From positions 1-11,776 of the forward strand of contig JAFMJU010000065.1 of NCBI GenBank assembly GCA_017853285.1: a stretch of 11,776 nt of DNA, in the 5' to 3' direction. Both the position numbers and the translations under genes were made by a program. The first letter of the stretch is position 1. Each line of letters opens with the position of its first letter. Shown one piece after another: positions 1 to 6,203 of the stretch. The notes below the pieces were generated by a model. That model was not told the origin of the DNA, ran no database searches, and was given only the letters and a program-made list of their open reading frames with translations. The DNA comes from Gemmataceae bacterium (GTDB taxonomy: Bacteria > Planctomycetota > Planctomycetia > Gemmatales > Gemmataceae).

Positions 1-273
1 GGGATAGAGGGGGATATTTTCAGGCAGGTAGCCGATCCGACGACGCACCTCCATCGACTGGTTCAGCACATCGAACCCGTCCACCCGGGCCGTTCCCGAT
101 GTGGCGGGCAGGTAGGTGGTTAGGATGCGCATCAGCGTGGATTTGCCAGCGCCGTTGTTGCCCAACAGGCCGACGATCTCGTTGTTCTGCAGGCTGAAAC
201 TGACATTGCTCAGGGCGAGCACCTGGCCAAAATGCTTGGTCAGGCGATTCACTTCCACCATCTGGTCGGCCAT
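1..273 (-). CDS. ABC-2-type transporter ATP-binding protein (GldA/NatA-like), N-terminal 91 residues, partial
   Basis: This is the nucleotide-binding subunit of an ABC transporter, which would hydrolyse ATP at the inner face of the membrane to drive a separate permease. Reading minus from the ATG at 273-271 gives an uninterrupted frame to the window edge, so the C-terminal part lies outside. Visible motifs are the A-loop region (LTKHFG, residues 11-16), Walker A GNNGAGKST (38-46) and the Q-loop segment GYLPENIPLYP (81-91). Glu sits where most ABC proteins have the Q-loop Gln; from memory this GYLPEN form is usual in the GldA/NatA group of ABC-2 exporters. Signature, Walker B and H-loop are beyond the edge. 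The start is supported by the AGGAG-like sequence upstream and by the motif beginning normally about 10 residues in. It is transcribed divergently from the peroxiredoxin operon. Substrate cannot be told; permease genes probably follow off the left edge. Confidence 0.9.
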   Translation of the reverse strand, partial: MADQMVEVNRLTKHFGQVLALSNVSFSLQNNEIVGLLGNNGAGKSTLMRILTTYLPATSGTARVDGFDVLNQSMEVRRRIGYLPENIPLYP

Positions 274-505
274 GGTGCCTCGTGTCTCCTGTTTTCAGCA
301 AACTCAAAGATGGAAACAGCTTGCGTCAAATTAACCCAAGCAAAAAACCCAGTTTGACCATTTGTCTGCCAGGGCTTGGTTAGCCGGGACAGATCTCCTC
401 CTTAGACTATCAATGACAACAAGCGCCGGACTTGGTGACGGTTGGCAGAGTGCCAACCGCCTCGTTACGGCAACCCTTTTCAAATTCAGGTCAGGAATCA
501 CCATC
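274..505. promoter_or_regulatory. Divergent intergenic control region between the ABC ATPase and peroxiredoxin genes
   Basis: These 232 bases separate two divergent genes and must hold promoters for both. It is less GC-rich than the flanking genes in its left half (about 300-360). A TTGACC at 354-359 resembles a plus-strand -35 box, but the hexamer 17 bases further on (TGGTTA) is a poor -10, so I do not call a promoter position. The clearest element is the inverted repeat at 439-459, listed separately. An in-frame ATG at 362 would extend the peroxiredoxin by 48 residues through this region; I treat that as untranslated leader. Confidence 0.6.
439..459. repeat. Perfect 9-bp inverted repeat upstream of the peroxiredoxin gene (operator or mRNA hairpin)
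   Basis: The left arm CGGTTGGCA (439-447) and right arm TGCCAACCG (451-459) are exact reverse complements around a GAG centre. The element ends 46 bases before the peroxiredoxin ATG. As DNA it has the size and symmetry of a dimeric regulator site; as RNA it would form a 9-bp stem with a 3-base loop in the leader. No T-run follows, so a terminator is unlikely. Which regulator, if any, binds it is unknown. Confidence 0.6.
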
Positions 506-1093
506 ATGGCAGCCTTTGTCACCCAACCCGCTCCCGCCTTCACCGCCCAAGCCGTGGTGGGTGAGGATTTCAAAACCGTGCGGTTGCACGACTATCTGGG
601 CAAGAATGTTGTTTTGTTCTTTTATCCGCTTGATTTTACCTTTGTTTGCCCAACCGAAATCATCGCCTTCGACCAGAAACTGGAGGAATTCACCAAGCGC
701 AACACCCAAGTGCTGGGCGTGTCCATTGATAGTCATTTCACCCACTTGGCATGGAACAAGACCCCTAGGAACGAAGGGGGATTGGGAGGCGTGCGCTACC
801 CCCTGATTGCAGACCTGACCAAGTCTATCGCCAAAGATTACGGCGTACTGCTGCCGGATAACAGCGTTGCGCTCCGCGGGCTGTTCCTGATCGACAAGAA
901 GGGTGTGTTGCGCCATATGCTGGTGAACGATCTGCCTTTGGGCCGCAGTGTGGATGAAGCCCTGCGCCTGATTGACGCCCTTACCGAATTCGAGACGGTG
1001 GGCGAAGTATGCCCTGCCAACTGGAAAAAGGGTGATGCCACGATGAAGGCCGATCCCAAAGGCTCGAAGGCATATTTCAGCACGGTGAAATAA
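506..1093 (+). CDS. Typical 2-Cys peroxiredoxin (Prx1/AhpC family), 195 aa
   Basis: A cytoplasmic thiol peroxidase that reduces hydrogen peroxide, organic peroxides and peroxynitrite, normally recycled by thioredoxin or an AhpF-type reductase. The peroxidatic Cys48 lies in FTFVCPTE (45-51 region), the catalytic Arg is R124 in ALRGLF, and the resolving Cys169 lies in GEVCPANW. Length matches the family. It carries GGLG (91-94) and a C-terminal Tyr-Phe (190-191), the pair of motifs associated in the Prx1 class with sensitivity to hyperoxidation. I chose the ATG at 506 because the family N-terminus starts there and an AGG-containing ribosome site lies at about 488-495; the upstream in-frame ATG at 362 would add 48 residues unlike any peroxiredoxin and would cover the inverted repeat. 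It is first in an apparent operon, 20 bases before the next start. No reductase gene is in the window. Confidence 0.95.
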   Translation: MAAFVTQPAPAFTAQAVVGEDFKTVRLHDYLGKNVVLFFYPLDFTFVCPTEIIAFDQKLEEFTKRNTQVLGVSIDSHFTHLAWNKTPRNEGGLGGVRYPLIADLTKSIAKDYGVLLPDNSVALRGLFLIDKKGVLRHMLVNDLPLGRSVDEALRLIDALTEFETVGEVCPANWKKGDATMKADPKGSKAYFSTVK

Positions 1094-1113
1094 ATCATTT
1101 TGAAGGGTTGGGG

Positions 1114-1584
1114 ATGACCACCCCTGAAGCCGAATTGTCTGCAAAAACCGAGGCGGTGGCCCTTCTGGCCGCCGCCCGGATGCCTTTGCTGCTTGCCACT
1201 GCCGAGGCCACCGACCCCCAGCGCCAGTTGGCCAATGGCCTTCTGGAACTGGGGGCCTTGTTGCTTACCGATAGCCCCGACACTTTTTATCAGGGAAACA
1301 TTTTGAATCTGGCATCACCCGGGCCGGATTTGCCACTGCCCGAACAGGCCTGGAAGCATGCCGAGGAAGCATGCAAGAAAACCGACCTGGCATTGGTTTT
1401 TGAGCCCGTCAGCCGGGATTTGGCCACACTGGCCGAGTTGGTCGCTTGGTCTGGCACCCGGGTTTTATCAGTAGCGTCGGACAACTGTAGCGCCCCCGCC
1501 GGGACGGACAGCATCGCCATGGACCTTCAGGCGGCGTTGGATTGGCTGCAGGCGGTTCGTGACCAGAAGGAAAAAAACACGTGA
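1114..1584 (+). CDS. Unrecognised 156-aa protein between peroxiredoxin and folD
   Basis: I do not recognise this protein with confidence. It starts at ATG 1114, 7 bases after a GAAGGG ribosome site; a TTG at 1108 in the same frame is less well placed. It is soluble by appearance, with no signal peptide or membrane helix, and Ala/Leu-rich. It looks like an alpha/beta protein: LLAAARMPLLLAT (about 18-30), LLELGALLLTD (about 43-53), KKTDLALVFEP (about 89-99) and GTRVLSVASDN (about 114-124) resemble alternating helices and strands. The run 'LLAAAR.PL ... GA.L..D ... ADL' reminds me weakly of the central domain of molybdopterin-type subunits such as FwdB/FhcB, but the cysteines and cofactor motifs of that family are absent. 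The stop overlaps the folD start in GTGA, so the two are probably translated together. A role near C1 metabolism is inference from that coupling alone. Confidence 0.75.
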   Translation: MTTPEAELSAKTEAVALLAAARMPLLLATAEATDPQRQLANGLLELGALLLTDSPDTFYQGNILNLASPGPDLPLPEQAWKHAEEACKKTDLALVFEPVSRDLATLAELVAWSGTRVLSVASDNCSAPAGTDSIAMDLQAALDWLQAVRDQKEKNT

Positions 1585-2444
1585 CCGCTCCGCTGATTCT
1601 GGATGGGAAAAAGTTGGCCGCCCAAGTTCGCATGGAAGTGGCGGAGAAAGCGGCCAAGCTGAAGGAAAAACACGGGATCGTTCCCGGGTTGGCCGCCGTT
1701 CTGGTGGGCGATGATCCCGCCAGCCATGTGTATGTCAAAAACAAGCGTCAGGCCTGCACCGAAGCCGGTCTGGCAAGTTGGCTGCACCAACTTCCCGCTG
1801 CCACCACCCAGAACGACTTGCTCGAACTGATCGATCGGTTGAATGCCGACAAAACCGTGCACGGCATCCTGGTCCAGCTACCGTTACCCAAACATCTGGA
1901 CAGCGCTGTCATTCTCGACCGGATCGACCCGCGCAAGGATGTGGACGGCCTGCACCCTGACAATTTGGGCCTGTTGGCAGATGGGAGGCCTCGGTACCTC
2001 CCCTGCACGCCGCATGGGGTTTGGCAACTGGTCCAGCGCAACGGCATCGATTGGGCAGGCAAGCATGTGGTTATTCTCGGGCGTTCTAGCATTGTGGGAA
2101 AAAGCTTGGCCCTGCTGCTGTTGCAAAAGGGAGTCGATGCCACCGTCACGGTTTGCCACAGCCGCACCCCCAATCCGGCGCACCACTTGAAACAGGCCGA
2201 CATCATCGTGGCCGCGATGGGCCAGCCCATGTGGCTGAAAGGCGACATGGTGAGGCCAGGAACAGTGGTGGTGGACGTTGGCATCCACCGGAAGCCTGAG
2301 GGGGGGCTGTGCGGGGATGTCGCCTATGAACAGGTAGCTCCCGAATGCTCGGCCATCACGCCTGTGCCGGGCGGGGTAGGCCCCATGACAATCGCCATGC
2401 TTTTGGTCAACACGCTGGAGTCCGCGGCTCTCAGCGCGCGATAA
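1581..2444 (+). CDS. folD: Bifunctional methylenetetrahydrofolate dehydrogenase / methenyltetrahydrofolate cyclohydrolase, 287 aa
   Basis: FolD interconverts 5,10-methylene-THF, 5,10-methenyl-THF and 10-formyl-THF in the cytoplasm, using NADP+ in the dehydrogenase step, and supplies one-carbon units for purines and formyl-Met-tRNA. The sequence is full length. The substrate and catalytic site shows Tyr51 and Lys55 in SHVYVKNKRQAC, GILVQLPLP (95-103, with Gln99), KDVDG with Asp122, and PCTPHG (141-146). The Rossmann-like cofactor site is VVILGRSSIVGKS (163-175), and the C-terminal signature PVPGGVGPMT lies at 261-270. It starts with GTG at 1581, overlapping the upstream TGA by the GTGA arrangement; this start gives the expected N-terminus (APLILDGKKLA). 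It is the last gene of the peroxiredoxin operon and meets the minus-strand solute-binding gene tail to tail 41 bases on, with no convincing terminator hairpin in between. Confidence 0.97.
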   Translation: MTAPLILDGKKLAAQVRMEVAEKAAKLKEKHGIVPGLAAVLVGDDPASHVYVKNKRQACTEAGLASWLHQLPAATTQNDLLELIDRLNADKTVHGILVQLPLPKHLDSAVILDRIDPRKDVDGLHPDNLGLLADGRPRYLPCTPHGVWQLVQRNGIDWAGKHVVILGRSSIVGKSLALLLLQKGVDATVTVCHSRTPNPAHHLKQADIIVAAMGQPMWLKGDMVRPGTVVVDVGIHRKPEGGLCGDVAYEQVAPECSAITPVPGGVGPMTIAMLLVNTLESAALSAR

Positions 2445-2485
2445 AACATATTCGCCAAAGGGAGATTTAAGGCCCAAAGCGCCTA

Positions 2486-3961
2486 TCAGGTGAGACCGGC
2501 CGAGGCACGCACTTCCTGAAGCCGGTCGGGCCTGGCCTTGCCCAACTCAATCCAGGCATCGGCGGCCAATTGCAGGCATTCGGCTGGCTTACCCTTGCCA
2601 GAAAGGCAATGGGCCACCTGCCGGGCCAGCAGTTCATCGAGCTTTTCAACATCCGGCGTGCGCAAGGCAACCGCGGGGTTGATGGTCTCGGCGGGGGACA
2701 AAGTGGCACGGAGAGCATTTTGCCATTGGGCCAACCGGCGGGCATCCAATTGCATGCCGTCCCAAGGCGCTCCCTGCAAATGCTGCTCGCGGACCGGGCC
2801 GCCCATATCGGGGTCAAGCACCAAATCCAGCTGCGTTTTGGGTTGGATCAGATAGCCCACAAGATCCCACACCTCATTCGAGGCCTCGGGACCGGCCAAG
2901 GCCAAGGCGCCTTCGCTTCCCACCAGCGGAATGCTGTTCCCCTGGCCCGCCTGAAGAAGGCCATCCTCCAGGAAAACCTTGTCCGCGCCCGGCAGGGGAT
3001 GGATATCAAACCGGTCGCGCAGCGGACCTCTTTGCAGGGCAGAGAGGGCGCTTCCGGGGACGAGGGCCACCATGGACTCGCCGCGAGCAAACGCTTGCCA
3101 GGGCTTGTTTTCCGGCTGTTTGGGTTGAAGTGGCGCCATCCGCGTCATCCATTCCAGGGCATGGACAAACGCCTTGCCCGCCACCTTGGGCTTGCCGGTC
3201 AACAGGTCGAAGTCGAGGGCGTAGTGATTGTTTTCCGCCTCCCGTCCGGGCCGCAATTTTTGCCCGGCCGCCAGCCGTTCCATGGCATGGCAGGCAGCCA
3301 CTTGCCGCAGCAGACGGAGTTGGTCTTCGGGTGCCGATGGGAGGGGAGGCAATACCGGCGCGCCCGGCCGGCCGGGTAGCTTGCCCTTCAGGGCCGTGCC
3401 CAGTTCGATCCACTCTTCCCAAAGGCGGGGCACCTTGAGCGTTTTGCCGGTTACCGACTGATGCGCTTTTTGCAGCCCGTCATCCGCCAGCCAGTCTGTC
3501 CGAATGACCTGGACCCAGATTTCGCCCTGGACCGGCACACCCAGGGTGTCGCCGCGCCATTTGGCCAACCGGTCGCGCCAAACCGGCAGCACATCCGTCC
3601 AGGCCACCTCCTGCCGGCCAAGCAAGCTTGCAGGCACCTTGCCCAAACCCGATGCCAAACTGCCCAAAGACCGCGGGGGAACCAGGGTGAACTGATGTTT
3701 TTCAAGCCTTCCGGAAGGTAGGCCCACCCGCACTTTGACCGGGCCATTTTTGCGGGCCCAAGGTCTGGAGATATGCTGCACCCAGTCGGCCAATACCGGT
3801 GAAAACGCAATCACTTCGACCGAAGCATCGGCGGGAACGGTGGATTCAACGACATTCCCCGACGCGCCGGCACAGGAAAGGCAGGTTCCACTTGCCGCCA
3901 AAAATCGCCGACGATTTATTATTTCCAAGAATTCATCCATTTGGCTTCTTGCTTTCCACAT
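2486..3961 (-). CDS. Extracellular solute-binding protein, family-1-like, with twin-arginine-like signal, about 491 aa
   Basis: It looks like a periplasmic or membrane-anchored ligand-binding protein of the ABC-importer (SBP_bac_1) type, but divergent. The N-terminus has NRRRFLAASG (16-25), a Tat-like R-R-x-F-L motif, followed by a short hydrophobic stretch with Cys27 and Cys30; neither gives a good lipobox, so lipidation is uncertain. Features that recall the family are TLGVPVQGEIWVQVIRTDWL (about 139-158), an EEWIELGTAL segment (182-191), FARGESMVALVPGS (291-304), the FDIHPLPG segment (318-325) and a C-terminal QLDLVLDPDMGGPVRE (377-392). ATG 3961 is the first start; ATG 3940 (Met8) is also possible, and neither has a strong ribosome site. 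No permease or ATPase gene lies next to it, which is unusual for an importer subunit. Ligand unknown. It is divergent from the FHA gene. Confidence 0.8.
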   Translation of the reverse strand: MWKARSQMDEFLEIINRRRFLAASGTCLSCAGASGNVVESTVPADASVEVIAFSPVLADWVQHISRPWARKNGPVKVRVGLPSGRLEKHQFTLVPPRSLGSLASGLGKVPASLLGRQEVAWTDVLPVWRDRLAKWRGDTLGVPVQGEIWVQVIRTDWLADDGLQKAHQSVTGKTLKVPRLWEEWIELGTALKGKLPGRPGAPVLPPLPSAPEDQLRLLRQVAACHAMERLAAGQKLRPGREAENNHYALDFDLLTGKPKVAGKAFVHALEWMTRMAPLQPKQPENKPWQAFARGESMVALVPGSALSALQRGPLRDRFDIHPLPGADKVFLEDGLLQAGQGNSIPLVGSEGALALAGPEASNEVWDLVGYLIQPKTQLDLVLDPDMGGPVREQHLQGAPWDGMQLDARRLAQWQNALRATLSPAETINPAVALRTPDVEKLDELLARQVAHCLSGKGKPAECLQLAADAWIELGKARPDRLQEVRASAGLT

Positions 3962-4120
3962 GAGAATTCATTCTACTGAGGAGTAGGTTAGTCCATCGTA
4001 CCCTTTTAACTGGACCTAACCGAGTCATTCATGATCTTGCGTTCCACCCCAGGCCCCGGGTGGCGCATTGAGACAAAAGCTGGTTTCTCCCGATCACTTC
4101 GCAGAGGAGTGTTTTTCAGG
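3962..4120. promoter_or_regulatory. Divergent intergenic control region between solute-binding protein and FHA genes
   Basis: This stretch separates divergent genes. Its left 60 bases are dense in inverted repeats: AGAAT/ATTCT (3963-3967 and 3970-3974), CTACT/AGTAG (3973-3977 and 3982-3986) and the longer imperfect repeat at 3986-4021 listed separately. On the minus strand TAGAAT (3975-3970) resembles a -10 box just before the solute-binding ATG, but no matching -35 is evident. A GAGGAG at 4104-4109 is the likely ribosome site for the FHA gene. I see no small gene here. Confidence 0.5.
3986..4021. repeat. Imperfect inverted repeat in the divergent promoter region
   Basis: GGTTAGTCCA (3986-3995) and TGGACCTAACC (4011-4021) are reverse complements except for one extra C in the right arm, separated by 15 bases. 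The arms lie midway between two divergent start codons, the usual place for an operator that controls both genes. An RNA stem with a bulge is the alternative for the plus-strand transcript. The binding factor is unknown. Confidence 0.5.
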
Positions 4121-4876
4121 ATGAGAGTGCAGTTGGTTGTCAAGAACCCTGGCAAGCAGCAGGGTATGGCCATTCCGATCTCGGTCCGACAGTTCCTGAT
4201 CGGCCGCGAGGAAGGCTGCCAATTGCGCCCCGCAAGCGAACTGATCAGCAAACGGCACTGCGCGATCCTGATCGACGCCCAAGGGATTTTTGTCGAGGAT
4301 TTCAAGAGCACCAACGGCACCCGGATCAACGGGACCGCCATCCAGGGTCGAGTTCCAGTCAAACACGGCGACACCCTGTCGGTGGGCACTCTCGATTTCG
4401 AGTTGCAGGTATTGGCCACCGCTGCCACGGCCCAACCGAAACCGGCGTCCGCACCAGCCGGTGCCGCCAAGCCGGGCAATATCGCCAGCCCGACTCCAAT
4501 CCCATCGACCAGCAAGGTTGTCCAGGCGATGGCCGGACAGGTTGGGGCGGCACCGGCCCAAGCCAAACCGGCAGCTCCCGCTCCATCAGAACAAAAACCC
4601 GCAGCGCCAGCCCCGGTCCCCACGCCCAAATCCGCCGAACCCAGCGCCGTGGACGATGATCTGGCCGCCCTGCTGATGGATGATGATCCTGTCAGTGACA
4701 GCAAGGCTGCCCTGATGGAATCCCCCACCGTGGCTGAGGCCACCGAAGAAACCAAGGCCATCGAGGCACCGGCCAACCAGCCCTACGCCGGCGCCCCCCC
4801 CAAGGCCACCCCCGCCATGTCCAGCTCCGACAGCGCCCGCGCCCTGCTCGACAAGCTGATGCGCCGTCCACGCTGA
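4121..4876 (+). CDS. FHA-domain protein with Pro/Ala-rich linker, 251 aa
   Basis: A cytoplasmic forkhead-associated domain protein expected to bind phosphothreonine peptides, usually as partner of a Ser/Thr kinase. The FHA domain covers about residues 1-97 and has the conserved Gly28-Arg29 (FLIGRE), Ser43-x-x-His46 (SKRHC) and the loop STNG (63-66, Asn65). A low-complexity Pro/Ala linker follows (about 100-175), then an acidic patch (VDDDLAALLMDDD, 177-189), a Glu/Ala-rich stretch, and a C-terminal amphipathic segment ending in basic residues (SARALLDKLMRRPR, 238-251). No kinase, phosphatase or membrane segment is present. I chose ATG 4121, where the first FHA strand begins, with GAGGAG 11 bases upstream; an in-frame ATG at 4031 would add 30 residues outside the domain. 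It lies 10 bases before mutY and is probably cotranscribed with it; no functional link is evident. Confidence 0.88.
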   Translation: MRVQLVVKNPGKQQGMAIPISVRQFLIGREEGCQLRPASELISKRHCAILIDAQGIFVEDFKSTNGTRINGTAIQGRVPVKHGDTLSVGTLDFELQVLATAATAQPKPASAPAGAAKPGNIASPTPIPSTSKVVQAMAGQVGAAPAQAKPAAPAPSEQKPAAPAPVPTPKSAEPSAVDDDLAALLMDDDPVSDSKAALMESPTVAEATEETKAIEAPANQPYAGAPPKATPAMSSSDSARALLDKLMRRPR

Positions 4877-4886
4877 TACCCCGCCC

Positions 4887-6053
4887 TTGGCCCGCACCCC
4901 CCGCGAACCCAATCGTCTGTCATCGCCCCGACGGGTCGCAGGTTCGGTTGATGATCCGGCCGAATTGGCACCCGCCGTTTCCCGCCCCCTGGTTGCCTGG
5001 TTCAAAAAAACCGCGCGGGACCTTCCCTGGCGCCAGACCAAGGACGCCTATCGCATCTGGGTCAGCGAGGTGATGCTGCAGCAAACCCAGGTGAAAACGG
5101 TCATCGGGTACTTTCACGCTTTTCTAGATCTTTTTCCAACCATGAAGGCCCTGGCCGCCGCGCCGGAGGAAAAGGTCCTGCGGGCCTGGGAGGGCCTGGG
5201 ATATTACCGCCGGGCCAGAAACCTGCACGCCGCGGCAAAAATGCTGGTGAAGCATGGGCACGACAACCTGCCGCCCGATCCAGTCCTTTTGTCCACACTT
5301 CCCGGGATGGGAGAATACACGCGCAACGCGGTGCTGTCGCAGGCGCACGGGTTGGCCTTGCCCATCATCGAGGCCAACAGCCAGCGGGTGCTGTGCCGGA
5401 TCCTGGGCGTGCAGGATGACCCCGCCCGCGGCCCGGTGAAAAAATGGCTGTGGCAGTCTGCCGCCAAACTGGTTTGCCACAGCGACCCCAGCGCCTACAA
5501 CCAGGCCCTGATGGAATTGGGCGCCTTGGTTTGCACCCCGCAAAAGCCCGGCTGCCTGATCTGCCCCGCCCGCCCGTGGTGCTCGGCATCCAAAACCGGC
5601 GAGCCGGAGTCCATCCCCCTGAAAAGCGAACGACCGGCGATCACCCGTGTGTGGGAGGTCTGCATGGCCGCCTGCTCCGGCTCCGGAACCCATAGGTGCT
5701 GGCTCCTTTTCCGCCGTCCGGCCACGGCCAGTCGTTGGGCCGGCCTGTGGGAATTCGCGCACCAGCCGATGAGCCAAAGGGACACTCCCCGAGACGCCCT
5801 TTACTCTTTGATTCAGCAGCTTTTCCCCTCGGACAAGCCTGTCGAAACCTGGAATGCGGGCAAGGTTCAGCACGCCATCACCCGCTACCAGGTGAAACTG
5901 CGCGTGGAGGTGGCCCAATGGGAGGGGAAACCCGCTCCGCAATTGACCGAACACGATGCCTGGGCCTGGCTGAGCCCTGCTGAAATCGCCACCCTGCCCT
6001 TGAGCGCCCCCCAGCGCCGGGTTTGGGAAATGGTCAGCGCCATGCCATTTTAA
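4887..6053 (+). CDS. mutY: A/G-specific adenine glycosylase MutY with atypical catalytic motif, about 388 aa
   Basis: MutY removes adenine mispaired with 8-oxoguanine, starting base-excision repair. The N-terminal helix-hairpin-helix glycosylase domain shows WVSEVMLQQTQV (58-69, with catalytic Glu61), GLGYYRRARNLH (103-114) and LPGMGEYT (138-145). The [4Fe-4S] cluster ligands are C216-x6-C223-x2-C226-x5-C232. The C-terminal MutT-like domain is marked by GLWEF (286-290). Two key places differ from E. coli MutY: the ILDGNVK motif holding catalytic Asp138 reads IIEANSQ here, with Glu162 in place of Asp, and the FSH 8-oxoG-recognition loop reads ITR (331-333). Upstream starts are limited: TTG 4887 is the first candidate after the frame opens and TTG 4965 a shorter alternative; neither has a clear ribosome site, so the first 20-30 residues are uncertain. 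Whether the enzyme is fully active cannot be told from sequence. Confidence 0.93.
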   Translation: MARTPREPNRLSSPRRVAGSVDDPAELAPAVSRPLVAWFKKTARDLPWRQTKDAYRIWVSEVMLQQTQVKTVIGYFHAFLDLFPTMKALAAAPEEKVLRAWEGLGYYRRARNLHAAAKMLVKHGHDNLPPDPVLLSTLPGMGEYTRNAVLSQAHGLALPIIEANSQRVLCRILGVQDDPARGPVKKWLWQSAAKLVCHSDPSAYNQALMELGALVCTPQKPGCLICPARPWCSASKTGEPESIPLKSERPAITRVWEVCMAACSGSGTHRCWLLFRRPATASRWAGLWEFAHQPMSQRDTPRDALYSLIQQLFPSDKPVETWNAGKVQHAITRYQVKLRVEVAQWEGKPAPQLTEHDAWAWLSPAEIATLPLSAPQRRVWEMVSAMPF

Positions 6054-6203
6054 TGAACATAAATCATTTGAAATTATAGCTTTGCGTCAAATTCAAGGCA
6101 TCCAAGCCTCCCGTGGGCCTGAACGCTTCGGGGTGGTGCCGGGAATCGGGTTTCGGCTATTTCTTGGAGCCTGTTCCCGCTCCGCCCCGAGGTCTGGCCC
6201 GGC
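6054..6203 (+). promoter_or_regulatory. Intergenic region before the FAD oxidoreductase gene, with AT-rich island
   Basis: Bases 6054-6096 are strikingly AT-rich (for example ATTATAGC at 6073-6080) against GC-rich surroundings, which fits a promoter for the downstream two-gene module, but no convincing -35/-10 pair stands out. The 12-mer TTGCGTCAAATT at 6082-6093 also occurs at 321-332 in the peroxiredoxin control region. The remaining 100 bases are GC-rich and hold no gene I can support. GAGG at 6189-6192 may be the ribosome site for the ATG at 6204. Confidence 0.4.

Noticed and set aside
354..382. Sigma-70-like promoter (TTGACC, 17 bases, TGGTTA) for the peroxiredoxin operon
   Set aside because: The -10 hexamer is poor and promoter consensus in this lineage is uncertain, so no position is called.
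362..505. Extended N-terminus of the peroxiredoxin from an ATG at 362
   Set aside because: The extra 48 residues do not resemble any peroxiredoxin N-terminus, have no good ribosome site, and would cover the inverted repeat; the family start fits ATG 506.
491..1144. 217-residue open frame on the minus strand
   Set aside because: Antisense to the peroxiredoxin gene, with no recognisable domain.
2445..2485. Terminator between the convergent folD and solute-binding genes
   Set aside because: Only a 4-bp AGGC/GCCT pairing is present and there is no T-run, so a terminator cannot be supported.
2570..3379. 269-residue open frame on the plus strand
   Set aside because: Antisense to the solute-binding protein gene, no ribosome site, composition of a GC-rich shadow.
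4441..4650. Tandem repeat in the Pro/Ala-rich part of the FHA gene
   Set aside because: It is low-complexity coding sequence with varied Pro/Ala codons, without a regular repeat unit.
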